NCBI GenBank assembly: GCA_003719395.1
Contig: RHMC01000030.1
Span: forward strand, 1-56,434
From: Streptomyces altiplanensis
GTDB taxonomy: Bacteria > Actinomycetota > Actinomycetes > Streptomycetales > Streptomycetaceae
DNA: 56,434 bases
Reading direction: 5' to 3'
Below, piece by piece: positions 1 to 8,665 of this stretch (position 1 is its first letter; each line of letters starts with the position of its first letter). The position numbers and the translations under genes are program-made. A model generated the notes under the pieces. It had not been told where the DNA came from and searched no databases. It saw nothing but the letters and a program-made list of their open reading frames with translations.

Positions 1-1
1 T

Positions 2-211
2 CCTACCAGCCGCATCAGACAACTGATCGCCTACACCACCAGAAGGGACATGACCCGGCTCCCGCGCTCGCAGCGCAGCGCGCCGTCGTCGATGACCTCA
101 CCGCAGGCATTCCAGCTCGGGGAACTGATGCGCGAAGTCGGGCCGGCCTATCTGTCTGAGACCGACGCGGCCGACGTCCTGGCGCGCCGCTGTGAGGAAT
201 TCGGGTGCTGA
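2..211 (+). CDS. C-terminal fragment of an unrecognised protein
   Basis: The window opens inside a frame that stays open from base 2 to a TGA at 209-211 (69 residues). Its tail reads QLGELMREVGPAYLSETDA and then DVLARRCEEFGC, amphipathic and probably helical. No start codon or domain can be assigned because the 5' part lies outside the window. Its last 64 bases overlap the 3' end of the convergent small membrane gene. The frame choice rests on amino-acid character and third-position GC, so confidence is moderate. Confidence 0.4.
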   Translation, partial: PTSRIRQLIAYTTRRDMTRLPRSQRSAPSSMTSPQAFQLGELMREVGPAYLSETDAADVLARRCEEFGC

Positions 212-486
212 CCCGAGGGTGTTTGGTCGCCTTTCGCCCTGGCCATGGGCGGAAAATGCTCGGTGTCCGCGCCGCCTGCGGACTGTGTCACCCGGGGGCG
301 GCCTATCTGCGTCCAATCGGCAAACCACCAGGCAACGGTGACCACGCCCCCCCACACCAGCCCGCTGAGTAGAGCCGCCTGCCAGGATGCGTCCTCACCC
401 CAACGCTCGACGCATGTCAACGCCACCCAGCTGATCACAAGTACAACAGCCGTACGAACACGCCGATGTCTGAACATGCGGCCCAC
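148..486 (-). CDS. Small two-helix membrane protein, unknown function
   Basis: A 112-residue frame that begins with GTG at 486; an ATG nine bases in (477) is an equally plausible start. After a short basic N-terminus (FRHRRVR) there are two hydrophobic stretches, roughly residues 12-26 and 37-58, separated by a loop with charged residues. A polar tail rich in Arg, Ser and Gly follows and may be cytoplasmic. The layout suggests a two-span membrane protein. No family is recognised. It converges on and overlaps the fragment at the left edge. It may be a genuine small gene or a chance frame in GC-rich DNA; the hydrophobic pattern favours the former. Confidence 0.4.
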   Translation of the reverse strand: MGRMFRHRRVRTAVVLVISWVALTCVERWGEDASWQAALLSGLVWGGVVTVAWWFADWTQIGRPRVTQSAGGADTEHFPPMARAKGDQTPSGQHPNSSQRRARTSAASVSDR

Positions 487-628
487 CTACCCCGACCGCG
501 TGCGCTAAACGGAAGCCGCGCTCGGTCGGTTCAGAGTAGGCGGGCAATTACCCGCTCTGCTGCATACAGCTGCCGATACCGGTCAGGCGAGAGAAGAAGC
601 ATCCGGCGACACGAATGGAGGCACGACG

Positions 629-886
629 ATGGACTGGCGCCACAAAGCCGCCTGTCGGCAGGAAGACCCGGACCTGTTCTTCCCCGTAGGAGTCGGTGGC
701 CCGGCCTTGCTCCAAATCGAAGAGGCCAAGGCAGTGTGCCGCCGTTGCCCGGTTATGGACGACTGCCTGAAGTGGGCCCTTGAAGGGGGCCAGGACATGG
801 GCGTGTGCGGCGGCCTGAGTGAAGATGAGCGGCGGGCTGTCAAGCGCCGGAAGGCCAGGGCGGCCCGAGCCCGGACGGAAGCCTGA
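629..886 (+). CDS. WhiB-family iron-sulfur regulator (Wbl type)
   Basis: An 85-residue WhiB-like protein. The four cysteines expected to bind a [4Fe-4S] cluster are Cys9, Cys37, Cys40 and Cys46 (spacing C-x27-C-x2-C-x5-C). They are followed by the helix-turn region and a basic C-terminal tail (RRAVKRRKARAARARTEA) suited to DNA contact. Wbl proteins usually bind the sigma factor domain 4 and tune transcription in development, redox response or antibiotic resistance. In the normally invariant G-V/I-W-G-G turn the Trp is replaced by Cys60 (GVCGG), giving a fifth cysteine. A GGAGG ribosome site lies about 7 bases before the ATG. The gene stands alone with its own leader. The family call is firm; the subgroup is not. 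Confidence 0.93.
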   Translation: MDWRHKAACRQEDPDLFFPVGVGGPALLQIEEAKAVCRRCPVMDDCLKWALEGGQDMGVCGGLSEDERRAVKRRKARAARARTEA

Positions 887-1164
887 TCTCACCAGTGTTC
901 CGTGTTGCTGGAGGCGTCCCCGCCCCTGATCTCCTCAACCCAGCGGGCGCAGCATCGACAGCCGCCCTGGTGCCTCCCATCGAAGCCCCGCCGGCGCCGA
1001 CCCGCCCCCCGGGGGTCTGCAGCGGCCGGAACAGGCGGCCCGGTCGGAGGTGAGGATGAGCACCGCGACCAACGACGTGAGGGGAGCGGAGCAACGTGGG
1101 ACTGGTGCGCAGGAACGGTGCGGTGGTCACCAGGCTGACGGTGGAGGACCACCGGCAGCTGACG

Positions 1165-1420
1165 ACTTGGAGTTTGGCGGTGTTTTCCTTCTGCCTGGCC
1201 CGTGACCGAGTGCCGGTCAGGATGACCGCGAGCCAGGTGCCGTGCCCGTCGGTGATCAGGTGGTGCTGGGAACCAGCGCGGCCTCGGTCGCCCGGCGACG
1301 GGCCCGTCGCGGTCCTCTTCAGCGCCCTGACGCGCGAAGAGCCGAGCACACAGCTGGACCGGTCCAGTCAGCGGTCGCGTACCAGGACGAGCGGCAGCGC
1401 CTGGCTGAAAGACGGGCACG
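1165..1420 (-). pseudogene. IS5-family transposase remnant
   Basis: On the minus strand, pieces in two frames match the middle of an IS5-type DDE transposase: SSRVRALKRTATGPSPGDRG, then QHHLITDGHGTWLAVILTGT. These resemble the 'DGHGTPLAVTLTGGN' stretch around the second catalytic Asp. The frame shifts near 1350, and nothing recognisable continues past about 1165, so only some 80 codons survive. No terminal repeats were found. The adjoining stretches 887-1164 and 1421-1684 hold open frames but no family I can recognise, and are probably more transposon debris. Confidence 0.6.
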
Positions 1421-1684
1421 CGAGGCCCGCCGTCAGATTACACGGAGGGCGGTACGAAGTTCACCGAGCACTGCCGGAAGGACCTCGAACCCACCCGCTG
1501 GGGCAGCGGACCGGACATCCCACCGGCACCTGCGACGTGTGCGAGAGCCGGACTGTCGACACCGCACACCAGCCCGAGCAGGGCCGAACGCGGCGCCAGC
1601 AGCGCAGCAGGGGGCGCATGCCATCACCTCGCTGTTCTCGCCGGTTCGCTGCATGGGACGGTAGTGAGCTTCCGCGGGCGATGC

Positions 1685-2125
1685 TCACTGGTCGCGGCGG
1701 CGCACCGCGGTTGTCGTGAGTACGGCGGCGACAACTGCCCACAGGGCGTAGACAGCCCAGGCGCCGGTCGTGGGCCAGGGGAATGGCGCCGGGTGGTGCG
1801 CGGCGTAGGGGCCGACGATCAGGCGGTCCTATGCGTTGAGCGGCAGAGTGTGGGCGAGGACCGCGGACCAGTGCCTGTCCTCGCCCACGACCATGGGCAG
1901 CATCAGGAGCACAACCACGGCCGCCACGACGGTCGTCGGGGTGTACCGCAGGAGGGCGCCCAGGGCCATTCCGGTCAGCGCGCACACCGGGGCGAGCAGA
2001 GCGGTTGCCGTGGAGGCGCCGACGGCCCCCGGACGGCTCAGGGACACGCCGGCATCCACCTCGCCCAGGATGGCCTGGGAAGACGGGAACGACGCCAACG
2101 CAACAACCGTACCGAACGCGGTCAT
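1685..2125 (-). pseudogene. ABC-2 type transporter permease, C-terminal part with in-frame stop
   Basis: The frame from 2125 encodes a hydrophobic protein typical of the last helices of Streptomyces ABC-2 permeases (ALTGMALGALLRYTPTTVVA, then VVVLLMLPMVV). A TAG at about 1826-1828 stops it. The same frame carries on without a shift as DRLIVGPYAAHHPAPFPWP, a last membrane span (GAWAVYALWAVVAAVL) and the usual RRRDQ end at 1685. So a single amber codon splits an otherwise continuous C-terminal half. The N-terminal half is missing: the frame starts at an ATG overlapping the MFS stop codon (ATGA), which looks like a recombination joint rather than a native start. Probably non-functional. Confidence 0.65.
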
Positions 2126-3350
2126 GGCCGGTCCGTGCCTTGCGTTTCCTCTCGTGCCTGACGCGCGCCTGCTTTCTCGGATCGGAGGTTCGCGCTATCG
2201 CGGGGTGGCCGCCTGTCGGTTGCCCAGACGGCCAGCGCGCAGGCCGCGAATCCGGCCCCGAGGACACTGGAGTCCACCCATCCGTGGGCGGTGAAGATGG
2301 CAGTGGTTGTGGCTGCGCCGATGGCGGAGCCGAGCGAGTAGAAGACCATGTAACTGCCGAGGACGCTGCTGACCCGATCCGGGTGTGCGGCGGTGAGCAC
2401 GTGCTGGTTGCTCACGTGCACGGCCTGGACTGCGAAGTCGAGAACCACGATTCCGACGATGAGGAGCCACAGGGACCACGGCAGCTGCGCGATCGCTGCC
2501 CATGACAGGATGAGAAGGGTGAGCGCGATACCGGTGACCGGGGCCGCCCGTCCTGCATCCGCCCAGCGTCCCGCGCGCGCCGCGCCGAGTGCGCCGGCGA
2601 GTCCGGCGATGCCGAACAGCCCGATCTGACTCTCGCTCAGCTGCCACGGCGTGCCCCCCAACGGCAGGGCCAATCCGCTCCACAGGGTTTGGAACGATGC
2701 GAACAAGAGGAACGCGATGAGCCCGCGTGTCAGGAAGGCGCGCTGCCCGAACAGTCCGCCGAGTGAGCCGACGAGCTGCCTGTAACTTGCAGGTGAGTTG
2801 GAGTGTTCTTCTGACGGCAGTACGGCGAAGACGAGGGCTGCGAGCCCGAGTGAGAGCACCGCGAGCACGGCATAGACGCTCCGCCAGCCCCACACCTCGG
2901 CGAGTGCGCCGGTGACGATCCGCGCGCCCAGAATGCCGACCACAACGCCCGAGGTGACGACACCGATGTTCCGTCCGCGTTCGGCAGGCGGCGAGACCGA
3001 CGCGGCGTAGGCCACCGTGGTCTGCACCACGACCGCGAACACCCCGGCCGCCGCGAGCCCTGCGAATGCGACCCATGCGGCGACGCCGAGGCCGTCAGGA
3101 TCATGGCCACTGCGGTGATTGCCAGGTGCACGGCGATGAGCCGACGCCTGTCCACCGCATCGCCGAGCGGCACCAGCAGCAGTAGTCCTGCCAGGTAGCC
3201 GAACTGGCCGGTCGCGACGATCCACCCAGTGAGTTCTGCCGGGACCCCGAGATCACGCCCCATTGGCTCCAGGACCGGCTGCGCAGCATAGATGCTCGCC
3301 ACAGCGACACCACACACCACGGCGAGCAGTAACCGCCGCCATACGTTCAT
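2122..3350 (-). pseudogene. MFS (DHA1-type) efflux transporter, frameshifted
   Basis: A complete major-facilitator protein of about 400 residues can be read only by changing frame once. Residues from the ATG at 3350 (MNVWRRLLLAVVCGVAVAS) contain helix 1, helix 2 and the motif-A-like loop PLGDAVDRRRL, up to AMILTA near 3095. The rest (AAWVAFAGLAAAGVFAVVV onward to GTDRP) continues in the neighbouring frame to 2122 and contains the later helices. Such 12-helix pumps export small drugs by proton antiport. It is divergent from an HxlR regulator with a shared operator, a common pump-repressor layout. The break may be a real mutation or a sequencing indel. Confidence 0.8.
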
Positions 3351-3361
3351 TGCACCCCACC

Positions 3362-3386
3362 AATCAGTAGCATATTGCAACTGATT
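3362..3386. promoter_or_regulatory. 25-bp near-perfect operator between the MFS pump and HxlR gene
   Basis: The intergenic region contains an interrupted palindrome. The outer arms AATCAGT and ACTGATT are perfect complements, and inner GCA/TGC pairs also match, so only two base pairs and the centre deviate over 25 bp. It lies about 12 bp upstream of the pump ATG and about 50 bp upstream of the regulator ATG. A plausible promoter for the regulator (TTGCAA at 3375, 17-bp spacer, CATGAT) overlaps its right half. The inferred role is the binding site of the HxlR dimer, controlling both genes. Confidence 0.65.
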
Positions 3387-3434
3387 TGACGATACGGCAT
3401 GATGGTTTCAATCCGCAACTCATTGGGAGGTGTC

Positions 3435-3893
3435 ATGCCACGCACCACCACGCACGCCCCGGACCTCGACTGGACCGATCCCGAGTGTCCCGTCGCCCGC
3501 ACGCTCGACCTCGTCGGTGACAGGTGGAGCCTTCTCGTCGTCCGCGACGCGATGGACGGGGTGCGATCGTTCACCGAGTTCCAGCGACGGACCGGCATCG
3601 CCCGCAACATCCTCACCGACCGCCTCCGCAAGCTGACTGCTCATGGGCTCCTCAGCCAGCGCACCGCACCATCGGGCCGCCGCCAGGAATACGTGCTCAC
3701 CGACGCAGGCCGCGCCCTCTTCCCCGTCATCCTCACCCTGCGACAGTGGGGAGAACGACACGCCTTCGCCCCCGGCGAAACCCACTCCACGCTGGTCGAC
3801 CAGCACGGCATCCCTGTGCCGAAGATCGCGCCTACCAGTGCCGACGGCACCCCCCTCGGCACCGACACCACTCACGTTCAGAAGGCCCGATAG
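3435..3893 (+). CDS. HxlR-family winged-helix transcriptional regulator
   Basis: A 152-residue protein. The HxlR signature runs from CPVARTLDLVGDRWSLLVVR (start of the winged helix, about residues 20-40) through FTEFQRRTGIARNILTDRL (recognition helix) to GRRQEYVLTDAGRALFPVI. HxlR proteins act as dimers, often with one N-terminal Cys sensing thiol-reactive compounds; the Cys before PVARTLD is present. The ATG at 3435 is chosen because GGGAGG precedes it by 5 bases; an upstream in-frame ATG at 3399 has no such site. It is divergent from the MFS efflux gene, which it probably represses. The last 30 residues are polar and not conserved. Confidence 0.92.
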   Translation: MPRTTTHAPDLDWTDPECPVARTLDLVGDRWSLLVVRDAMDGVRSFTEFQRRTGIARNILTDRLRKLTAHGLLSQRTAPSGRRQEYVLTDAGRALFPVILTLRQWGERHAFAPGETHSTLVDQHGIPVPKIAPTSADGTPLGTDTTHVQKAR

Positions 3894-4078
3894 AAGGCAG
3901 CCCCTCGGCGCCTTCAGACTGATGATGTGCGGGTTTTTTCGGTGGTGGTTCGGCGGGCGTCGTGATGTCAGTGGTGCAGGTACCGGGTTTCTGTAGTTCA
4001 GCGTGGTGTGGCCGTGGTTTCAGGTGGTGACACGGATGCCGGCCTGGGACTGACGTTTTTGGTGATGGTGCTGGTCAG

Positions 4079-4357
4079 TTGGTTGCCGGCCGGTATGGCG
4101 TGGGGTGTGTTGTCGCTGGTCGCGAGTGTGCGGGTGATGTGCTGTCGTCCTCCTCTGGAGCCGGCCCGCCCGCGGCGGACGGCACGCAAGCCTCCCGTCG
4201 GCGGCGCGGGCTTGCTCAAGGCGACCCTGGGCAAGCCCTGCTTGCTCGCCTCGACGGAGCCACCTACGCCACCGCCCTGCTGCGCGGAACCTTGGCCTTC
4301 GCGGGCGGTGCCACCCTCTGCCTGGCGTTACTCACCTTCATCCTCACGGCGCTGTGA
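4079..4357 (+). pseudogene. Possible C-terminal scrap of a membrane transporter
   Basis: Only the last 40 or so residues look like protein: ARLDGATYATALLRGTLAFA followed by a hydrophobic end (LCLALLTFILTAL) and a TGA. This is the shape of a final membrane helix of an MFS or similar carrier. The preceding residues of the frame have no recognisable character, so it is probably a 3' fragment joined to unrelated DNA. It sits just before the truncated end of the IS5-type transposase. Identification is weak. Confidence 0.3.
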
Positions 4358-4424
4358 ACCGACGGATGCTTTGCCCTGCCCCGCGGGCGAGAACACAACT
4401 TCCGCCGTGGTGGGCACCGTCGGT

Positions 4425-5260
4425 CGTACCGGTGCTGCTTGAGCCTGTTGATGGCCCGTTCGACGGTGTTGCGCTTCTTGTACCGCTCTTCGTCGAAGCC
4501 GGGTGGTCGTCCGCCGCGTGAGCCCTTGCGCAGGCGGGCGGCCTGGCGGCCGGTCTTCTCCGCGATGGTGTGTCGGATGCCCCGACGCCGCAGATGGTCG
4601 CGGCAGGGCCCGTTGTTGTATGCCTTGTCGGCCGCGAGAGTGTCGGGCTTCGCGCGGGGCCTGCCCGGCTTGGTCCGGGGGACACGGATCTTCTCCAGGA
4701 CCGGCTTGAACTGAGTGCAGTCCGCCTGCTGACCTGGTGTGACGATCAGGGACAGTGGCCGTCCGCGCTCAGGTGGAGCTTGGTGGTGAACCCGCCGCGC
4801 GAGCGGCCCAGGCCCTCACCACCAGCACCACCTCCACCAGGCGGGCGACGAGGCTCTGCCACGGCGTCTCGCCCTGGTGTTCTGGAACTTCGGCCCCCTT
4901 TGACGCGAAGGCCGGCGGCGGATCGGTACGGGCGCCCGCGGCATGCTGATGCGCACGCACGAGGGCGGAGTCCACCGAGATGTCCCAGTCGATCTCACCC
5001 GCCGCGTCGGCGGCGGCCTGGACCTGCTGCAGCAGACGCTCCCACGTTCCATCGGCAGACCACAGCCGATGACGTTCATAGACCGTCTTCCGCGGCCCAA
5101 ACCGTTCCGGCAGGTGACGCCACTGCACGCCGGTCCGCACCCGGTGCAGAATCCTGTCGATCACCTGCCGGTGGTCCCGCCACCGACCACAACGCATGTT
5201 GCTGACCGGCAGGAACGGCCGCAGCCGTTCCCCCTCAGCATCACTCAGATCACCCCCCAT
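4425..5260 (-). pseudogene. IS5-family transposase, frameshifted and 3' truncated
   Basis: Reading from the ATG at 5260, LSDAEGERLRPFLP and then WRDHRQVIDRILHRVRTGVQ are the start of an IS5-type transposase, followed by the first catalytic Asp region (DWDISVDSALVRAHQHAAGA). The frame breaks near 4810. Downstream, another frame carries the catalytic core (ADKAYN) and the glutamate region RNTVERAINRLKQHR near 4430. Normally some 40 residues follow that point; here the similarity stops abruptly, so the 3' end is deleted. The element seems to have landed in or beside the Tat-signal gene ending at 5291. No terminal repeats could be fixed. A GTG at 5266 is an alternative start. Confidence 0.8.
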
Positions 5261-5290
5261 GCCCACATCAACGACCTGGGCACGAAGCAG

Positions 5291-5725
5291 TCACATGATC
5301 GGCCGGACAGGCCCTGGCTGGCTGCCGTCGGGGATCAGGGTCAGGGCGGTGACTTCGTAGCGCACGAAGTCGGTCCCCCCGGCCAGGATGGTCAGGGTCC
5401 GGGAACCGGCGAAGTCCAGGACCGGCAGGGGCGGTGCGAGACTGGGGAGCATCGTAGTGCCGAAGGCGTTCATGCCAAGGGTGTAGGAGCGCCCGACGGG
5501 CGGCAGTACGGCCCGCCGCGCGCCTGACCTGGTGGCCGCGGCCGCCTGTCCCGTACCGCCCAGGGCTGCGAGCGCCGTACCGGCGAACACTGCAGCAGTG
5601 GCATGACCGAGGAACCCGCGCCGGCTGGGCCTTCGCGGTTTCGCGCCGAAGACACCCGGGCTCGTCGGCGCGCTGAGGCGTGCGGAGCGCCCGGCGTAAC
5701 CCCCGCAAGAGGCGCGCGTGGTCAC
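5291..5725 (-). CDS. Tat-exported protein, probably truncated by the adjoining IS
   Basis: This 144-residue frame has a twin-arginine signal: SRRGFLGHATAAVFAGTALA at about residues 33-53, ending in an AAA-type cleavage region. After it come RRAVLPPVGRSYTLGMNAFG and TDFVRYEVTALTLIPDGSQP, a beta-rich extracytoplasmic sequence with no family I recognise. It stops at 5291, only 31 bases before the transposase start, so the native C-terminus may be lost. The first 30 residues are low-complexity, so a later start is possible. The 333-base stretch 5726-6058 up to the lipase stop holds Ala/Pro/Arg-rich open frames on both strands; I see no supportable gene there. Confidence 0.55.
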   Translation of the reverse strand: MTTRASCGGYAGRSARLSAPTSPGVFGAKPRRPSRRGFLGHATAAVFAGTALAALGGTGQAAAATRSGARRAVLPPVGRSYTLGMNAFGTTMLPSLAPPLPVLDFAGSRTLTILAGGTDFVRYEVTALTLIPDGSQPGPVRPIM

Positions 5726-6058
5726 CGGCCTGTCGGCGCGGGTCCCGGGCCGAGTGGTCGGCGGGTGGACGTGGGGGCGGCCTGCTCGGCGGGGAGGTGT
5801 GCCGCTGTTCGGCGCGTTCGCGGCGAGGCGGGCGCGGGGGCCGGATACGGCCCGCTGTTCCGGCGGCGGCCGTCAAGGGGATCGGCACGGCCGCGCTGGT
5901 CGCGGTGGTGGTCGGCTCTGGCGCATCGGCCGCCACCAGGGGAGGTGGCGTGACGTCGTCCTGGTCGAACGCCGCAACCCCGCCATCGGCTGAGGCGCCA
6001 CCGCTGATCGACCCGGGCCCGCCCGCCCGGGAGACGGCCCCCGGGGGCGGGATCCGGT

Positions 6059-7562
6059 TCAGGGCTGGTGCCACTCCAGGTAGGTGAACTCGTCCGCCGG
6101 GCTCGCGGGCGAGGAGTAGCTGCTCGAGAGGACGGTGACGTTGACGGTCGCCGACTTGCCAAGGGCGATGGTGGCGGTGGGCGCCTTGACGAGCAGCTGC
6201 TCGGTGCCGTACTCGATGAGCTCGGCGAGCTTGTCGCCGAAGTAGACCTGGGAGTCCTGGCCGAAGTAGACGCCTTTGACCTGGACTTGGTCGCCGGCCC
6301 GGCCGTTGTCCGGGCTGATGGCGGTGACCAGCACGGGGGCGCTGCCGCCGTAGGCGAACTGGCCGCGCGGGACGGCCGGGGAGGTGCCCAGACTGCTGGT
6401 GACCCGGATGTCGACCACGCCGACGCCCTCGGGTGCCCAGGCGATCATCACGTCGTCGCGCATGACGTAGTTCCTGGTGCTCGACACCGTGCCGAAGTCG
6501 ACCACGACACCCTGCTCGAACCCGCTGCCGACGATCTCGATGGGGGCGCCGGCCTTGCCGACGGGGGTGACGAGGGTCACCACCGGACCCGACTGCACGT
6601 CAGGCGCGCCGAGGAGGCCCAGGTAGGTGGAGTTGGCGTGCTGGAAGGCCACCTGCCCCATGAAGTCCTGGGTCGACTGCTTCACCACGTTCGGGTCGTA
6701 GGGGTGGTAGGTGTTGTTCAGCTGGTCGTCCTTGCCCGGCTGGACGTAGACGTTGGGACCGGGGAGGCCGGCGAGCGTCGAGATGACGGCTTTGACGTCG
6801 TCGTCCGCCGCCGGGCCCGGAGGACTCGGGTACCACTGGTCGGCCGCCGCGAGGTTGTTCCAGGCCTGCGGCACCAGGTCGTTCATGTTGTAGTGGCGCT
6901 CGTTCGCCTCCCATTCCAGGGAGTCGACGTAGGAGGCGAACCCCTCTCCGCCGGCGGTGGGGGCGGCGAAGGTGTGCAGCTCGAAATTCGGCCTCCCGTT
7001 GGGCCAGGTGAGCGTCTGCAGGTACGGGGCGACCATGGTCGCGATACAGCCGCCCAGGCTGTGGCCGGTCACGTAGACCGTCGGGTTCGGCTGCGCCTGC
7101 GCCAGGGCGGTGCCGAGCGCCTGCGCCAGGGTGACACCCGCCGTGCTCATGGTGACGACCTGGGTGAACGCCTTCATCGCCCCCTTGGAGACCGGGACCG
7201 GGGACGGCATCCCGGCGAGGTTGAGCGGGACCACCGTGCCGACGTCGAGGTCCTCCAGCAGATCGGGCACGTTGCCGACGGTGCCGCGGATCGCCACGGC
7301 GAACGAGTTGGAGCCGTCGGTGTTCTTGGCGAGGTAGGCCATGTTGGCGTTGCCCGGACTCACCCCGAGCCAGCACAGGACCCAGGTGCCCTGGGTCGCG
7401 AGCGAGGTGTCGGCCAGTTGCCGGTTGATGCCGAGGATGATCCGGGTGCTCTGTTCCGCGAGGGTCTCGCCCGAGGGGCGCGGGGTGGTCGGCGGTCGCC
7501 GCGATCGCGGAGAGCGTCATCGTCACCTGTGGGACGGTCGGCTGGTTTGCATCGGGCGCCAT
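6059..7562 (-). CDS. Class-3 lipase-type hydrolase with two C-terminal IPT/TIG domains (one frameshift)
   Basis: Starting at ATG 7562 (GAGGAGCG just upstream) the product is about 500 residues once a frame change near 7485 is allowed: MAPDANQPTVPQ first, then TRIILGINRQLADTSLATQG in the next frame, and then open to 6059. The alpha/beta-hydrolase core contains the nucleophile elbow VYVTGHSLGG, a lipase class-3 hallmark; Asp and His partners are expected in the following 120 residues (TFAAPTAGGEGF, then NMNDLVPQAW). The C-terminal part has two immunoglobulin-like IPT/TIG repeats (PVVTLVTPVGKAGAPIEIVG and LVTAISPDNGRAGDQVQVKG), often used for surface or carbohydrate contact. No signal peptide is visible, odd for a lipase with IPT domains. 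Substrate unknown. Confidence 0.82.
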
Positions 7563-7612
7563 GCTCGCTCCTCTGGGATCACCCAGTCCGGCCGGAGCAG
7601 GTTCGCGTCCAA

Positions 7613-7648
7613 CCTGCCTCCCGCCGGGGAAACCCGGCGGGAGGCAGG
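7613..7648. terminator. Perfect 16-bp hairpin with GAAA loop
   Basis: CCTGCCTCCCGCCGGG, then GAAA, then the exact reverse complement of the first arm. This very stable stem lies 51 bases upstream of the lipase start. There is no U-run, as is common in actinomycetes. It could end transcripts coming from either side or insulate the lipase promoter. Confidence 0.6.
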
Positions 7649-7726
7649 CCCCGGGTTCACACGATCGGGGCAGCAGCCCCGGAGGAGGGCCGGATCTGCC
7701 GTGCCCGACCCGCGACCCCGCGCGTA

Positions 7727-7860
7727 TGACGCTCGCGGCCCTGGCGCTCCTCCTGGACGCTCCCGTGGACGCGCTGCGTGGCCCCCGGCCTCTGGCACGT
7801 CTCCGTCCGCAACCACGCCGACGACCGGACCCTGTCGGATGCCGAATGGGCGGAGGTTGT
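7727..7860 (+). pseudogene. Relaxase/mobilization protein remnant
   Basis: Two short stretches in different frames match the N-terminal part of Streptomyces MOB-type relaxases: LAALALLLDAPVDALRGP, then after a frame change LWHVSVRNHADDRTLSDAEW followed by AEV. The 'WHCSVRN.PEDR.L.D.EWA' block normally precedes the metal-binding histidines of the relaxase; those are absent. About 45 codons survive. It implies that a mobilizable or integrative conjugative element once occupied this place. Confidence 0.5.
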
Positions 7861-8071
7861 GACTGGGCGGTGGGGTGGCAGCGGGTTTCACTGCCACGAC
7901 GCGGTATATCCCATGGTGGTTCACTGGCACGAGGCCGAGATATCGCACCGCCTGCCCGGTCAATGTCCCCCAGGGAGTGGGTGCGCTGCTGAGGAACCAT
8001 GCTGGCGCGCACCACCGCGTGGTAGTGCTTGAAGCCGCGCCGCGGCCGCCGACGAACGGCTGTCCGCACAG

Positions 8072-8275
8072 TCACTCCCACAGCCCCTTTGCCTCCGGCC
8101 GGGCCGCGGCAACGAACACGCCGAGCATCTTCACACCGCTGGTGGTGGTGCCCATGGCGACGGTCTCGAGGTCGAGGGTCCCGCCGTTGTCGTCCTTGGC
8201 CTGTTGCACCGCGGCCGGGAGGGCCTCGGGCAGCGGAAGGGACCAGGAGCCGCCCGCGCCGGTGGCCGGATACGT
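8072..8275 (-). pseudogene. C-terminal fragment of an unrecognised protein
   Basis: On the minus strand a frame with good actinomycete codon use reads TGAGGSWSLPLPEALPAAVQ, DDNGGTLDLETVAMGTTTSG and ends RPEAKGLWE with a stop at 8072-8074. It looks like the last 65 residues of a real protein, but I do not recognise the family. At about 8270 it merges with sequence belonging to the GNAT scrap on the other strand, so it appears to be truncated at a recombination joint. Confidence 0.35.
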
Positions 8276-8393
8276 GGACGCCGCCGCGTTCCTGGAGACC
8301 TCGGACGCGCGCAGCGTGCGGTTTCACGAACGGCTCGGCTTCACCGTCACCGCGGAAGTGCCCCTGCCCGACGACGGACCCGTCACCTGGTGA
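8262..8393 (+). pseudogene. GNAT acetyltransferase C-terminal remnant
   Basis: The frame ending at 8393 carries FLETSDARSVRFHERLGFTV followed by TAEVPLPDDGPVTW, the last strands of a GNAT domain (the 'YLETS...N..FYERHGF' pattern). The normal acetyl-CoA pyrophosphate loop upstream (Q/RxxGxG/A) is missing, and the terminal Trp is followed by a stop where homologues continue for a few residues. Only about 44 codons remain, fused at the left to the antisense fragment. Confidence 0.55.
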
Positions 8394-8608
8394 ATGCTCC
8401 GGCAGCCCGGTCGCTGGAAGGGGCTTCGCCCCATGGCGGCGAACGCCTCGGCGCCCATAAGGCCGAAGCGTCCTCACTTCTGACGGCTCGTTGTCCTGCG
8501 AGGCATAAGCGGGTTCGGGCGTGGTGCTCGACCCGAGGCTCCTCACGTCGTGGTACGTGCGGGACGTGGGGCCGGCCGGCGGGGGACGCGGAGAGGCGGA
8601 CGCACGGA

Positions 8609-8639
8609 GGGCCCCTCACCCCGTAGCGGTGAGGGGCCC
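8609..8639 (-). terminator. Terminator hairpin of the secreted protease gene
   Basis: The arms GGGCCCCTCACC (8609-8620) and GGTGAGGGGCCC (8628-8639) are perfect complements around a 7-base loop. The stem begins 27 bases after the protease stop on its strand. It is a strong stem without a U-tract, usual for Streptomyces. Confidence 0.75.
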
Positions 8640-8665
8640 GGTGCTCGCCGGGAGGCGGGGGGTGT

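Noticed and set aside
4008..4200. Membrane protein on the plus strand with a hydrophobic start
   Set aside because: The stretch has one hydrophobic run, no ribosome site, and passes into low-complexity Arg/Pro sequence; chance is as likely.
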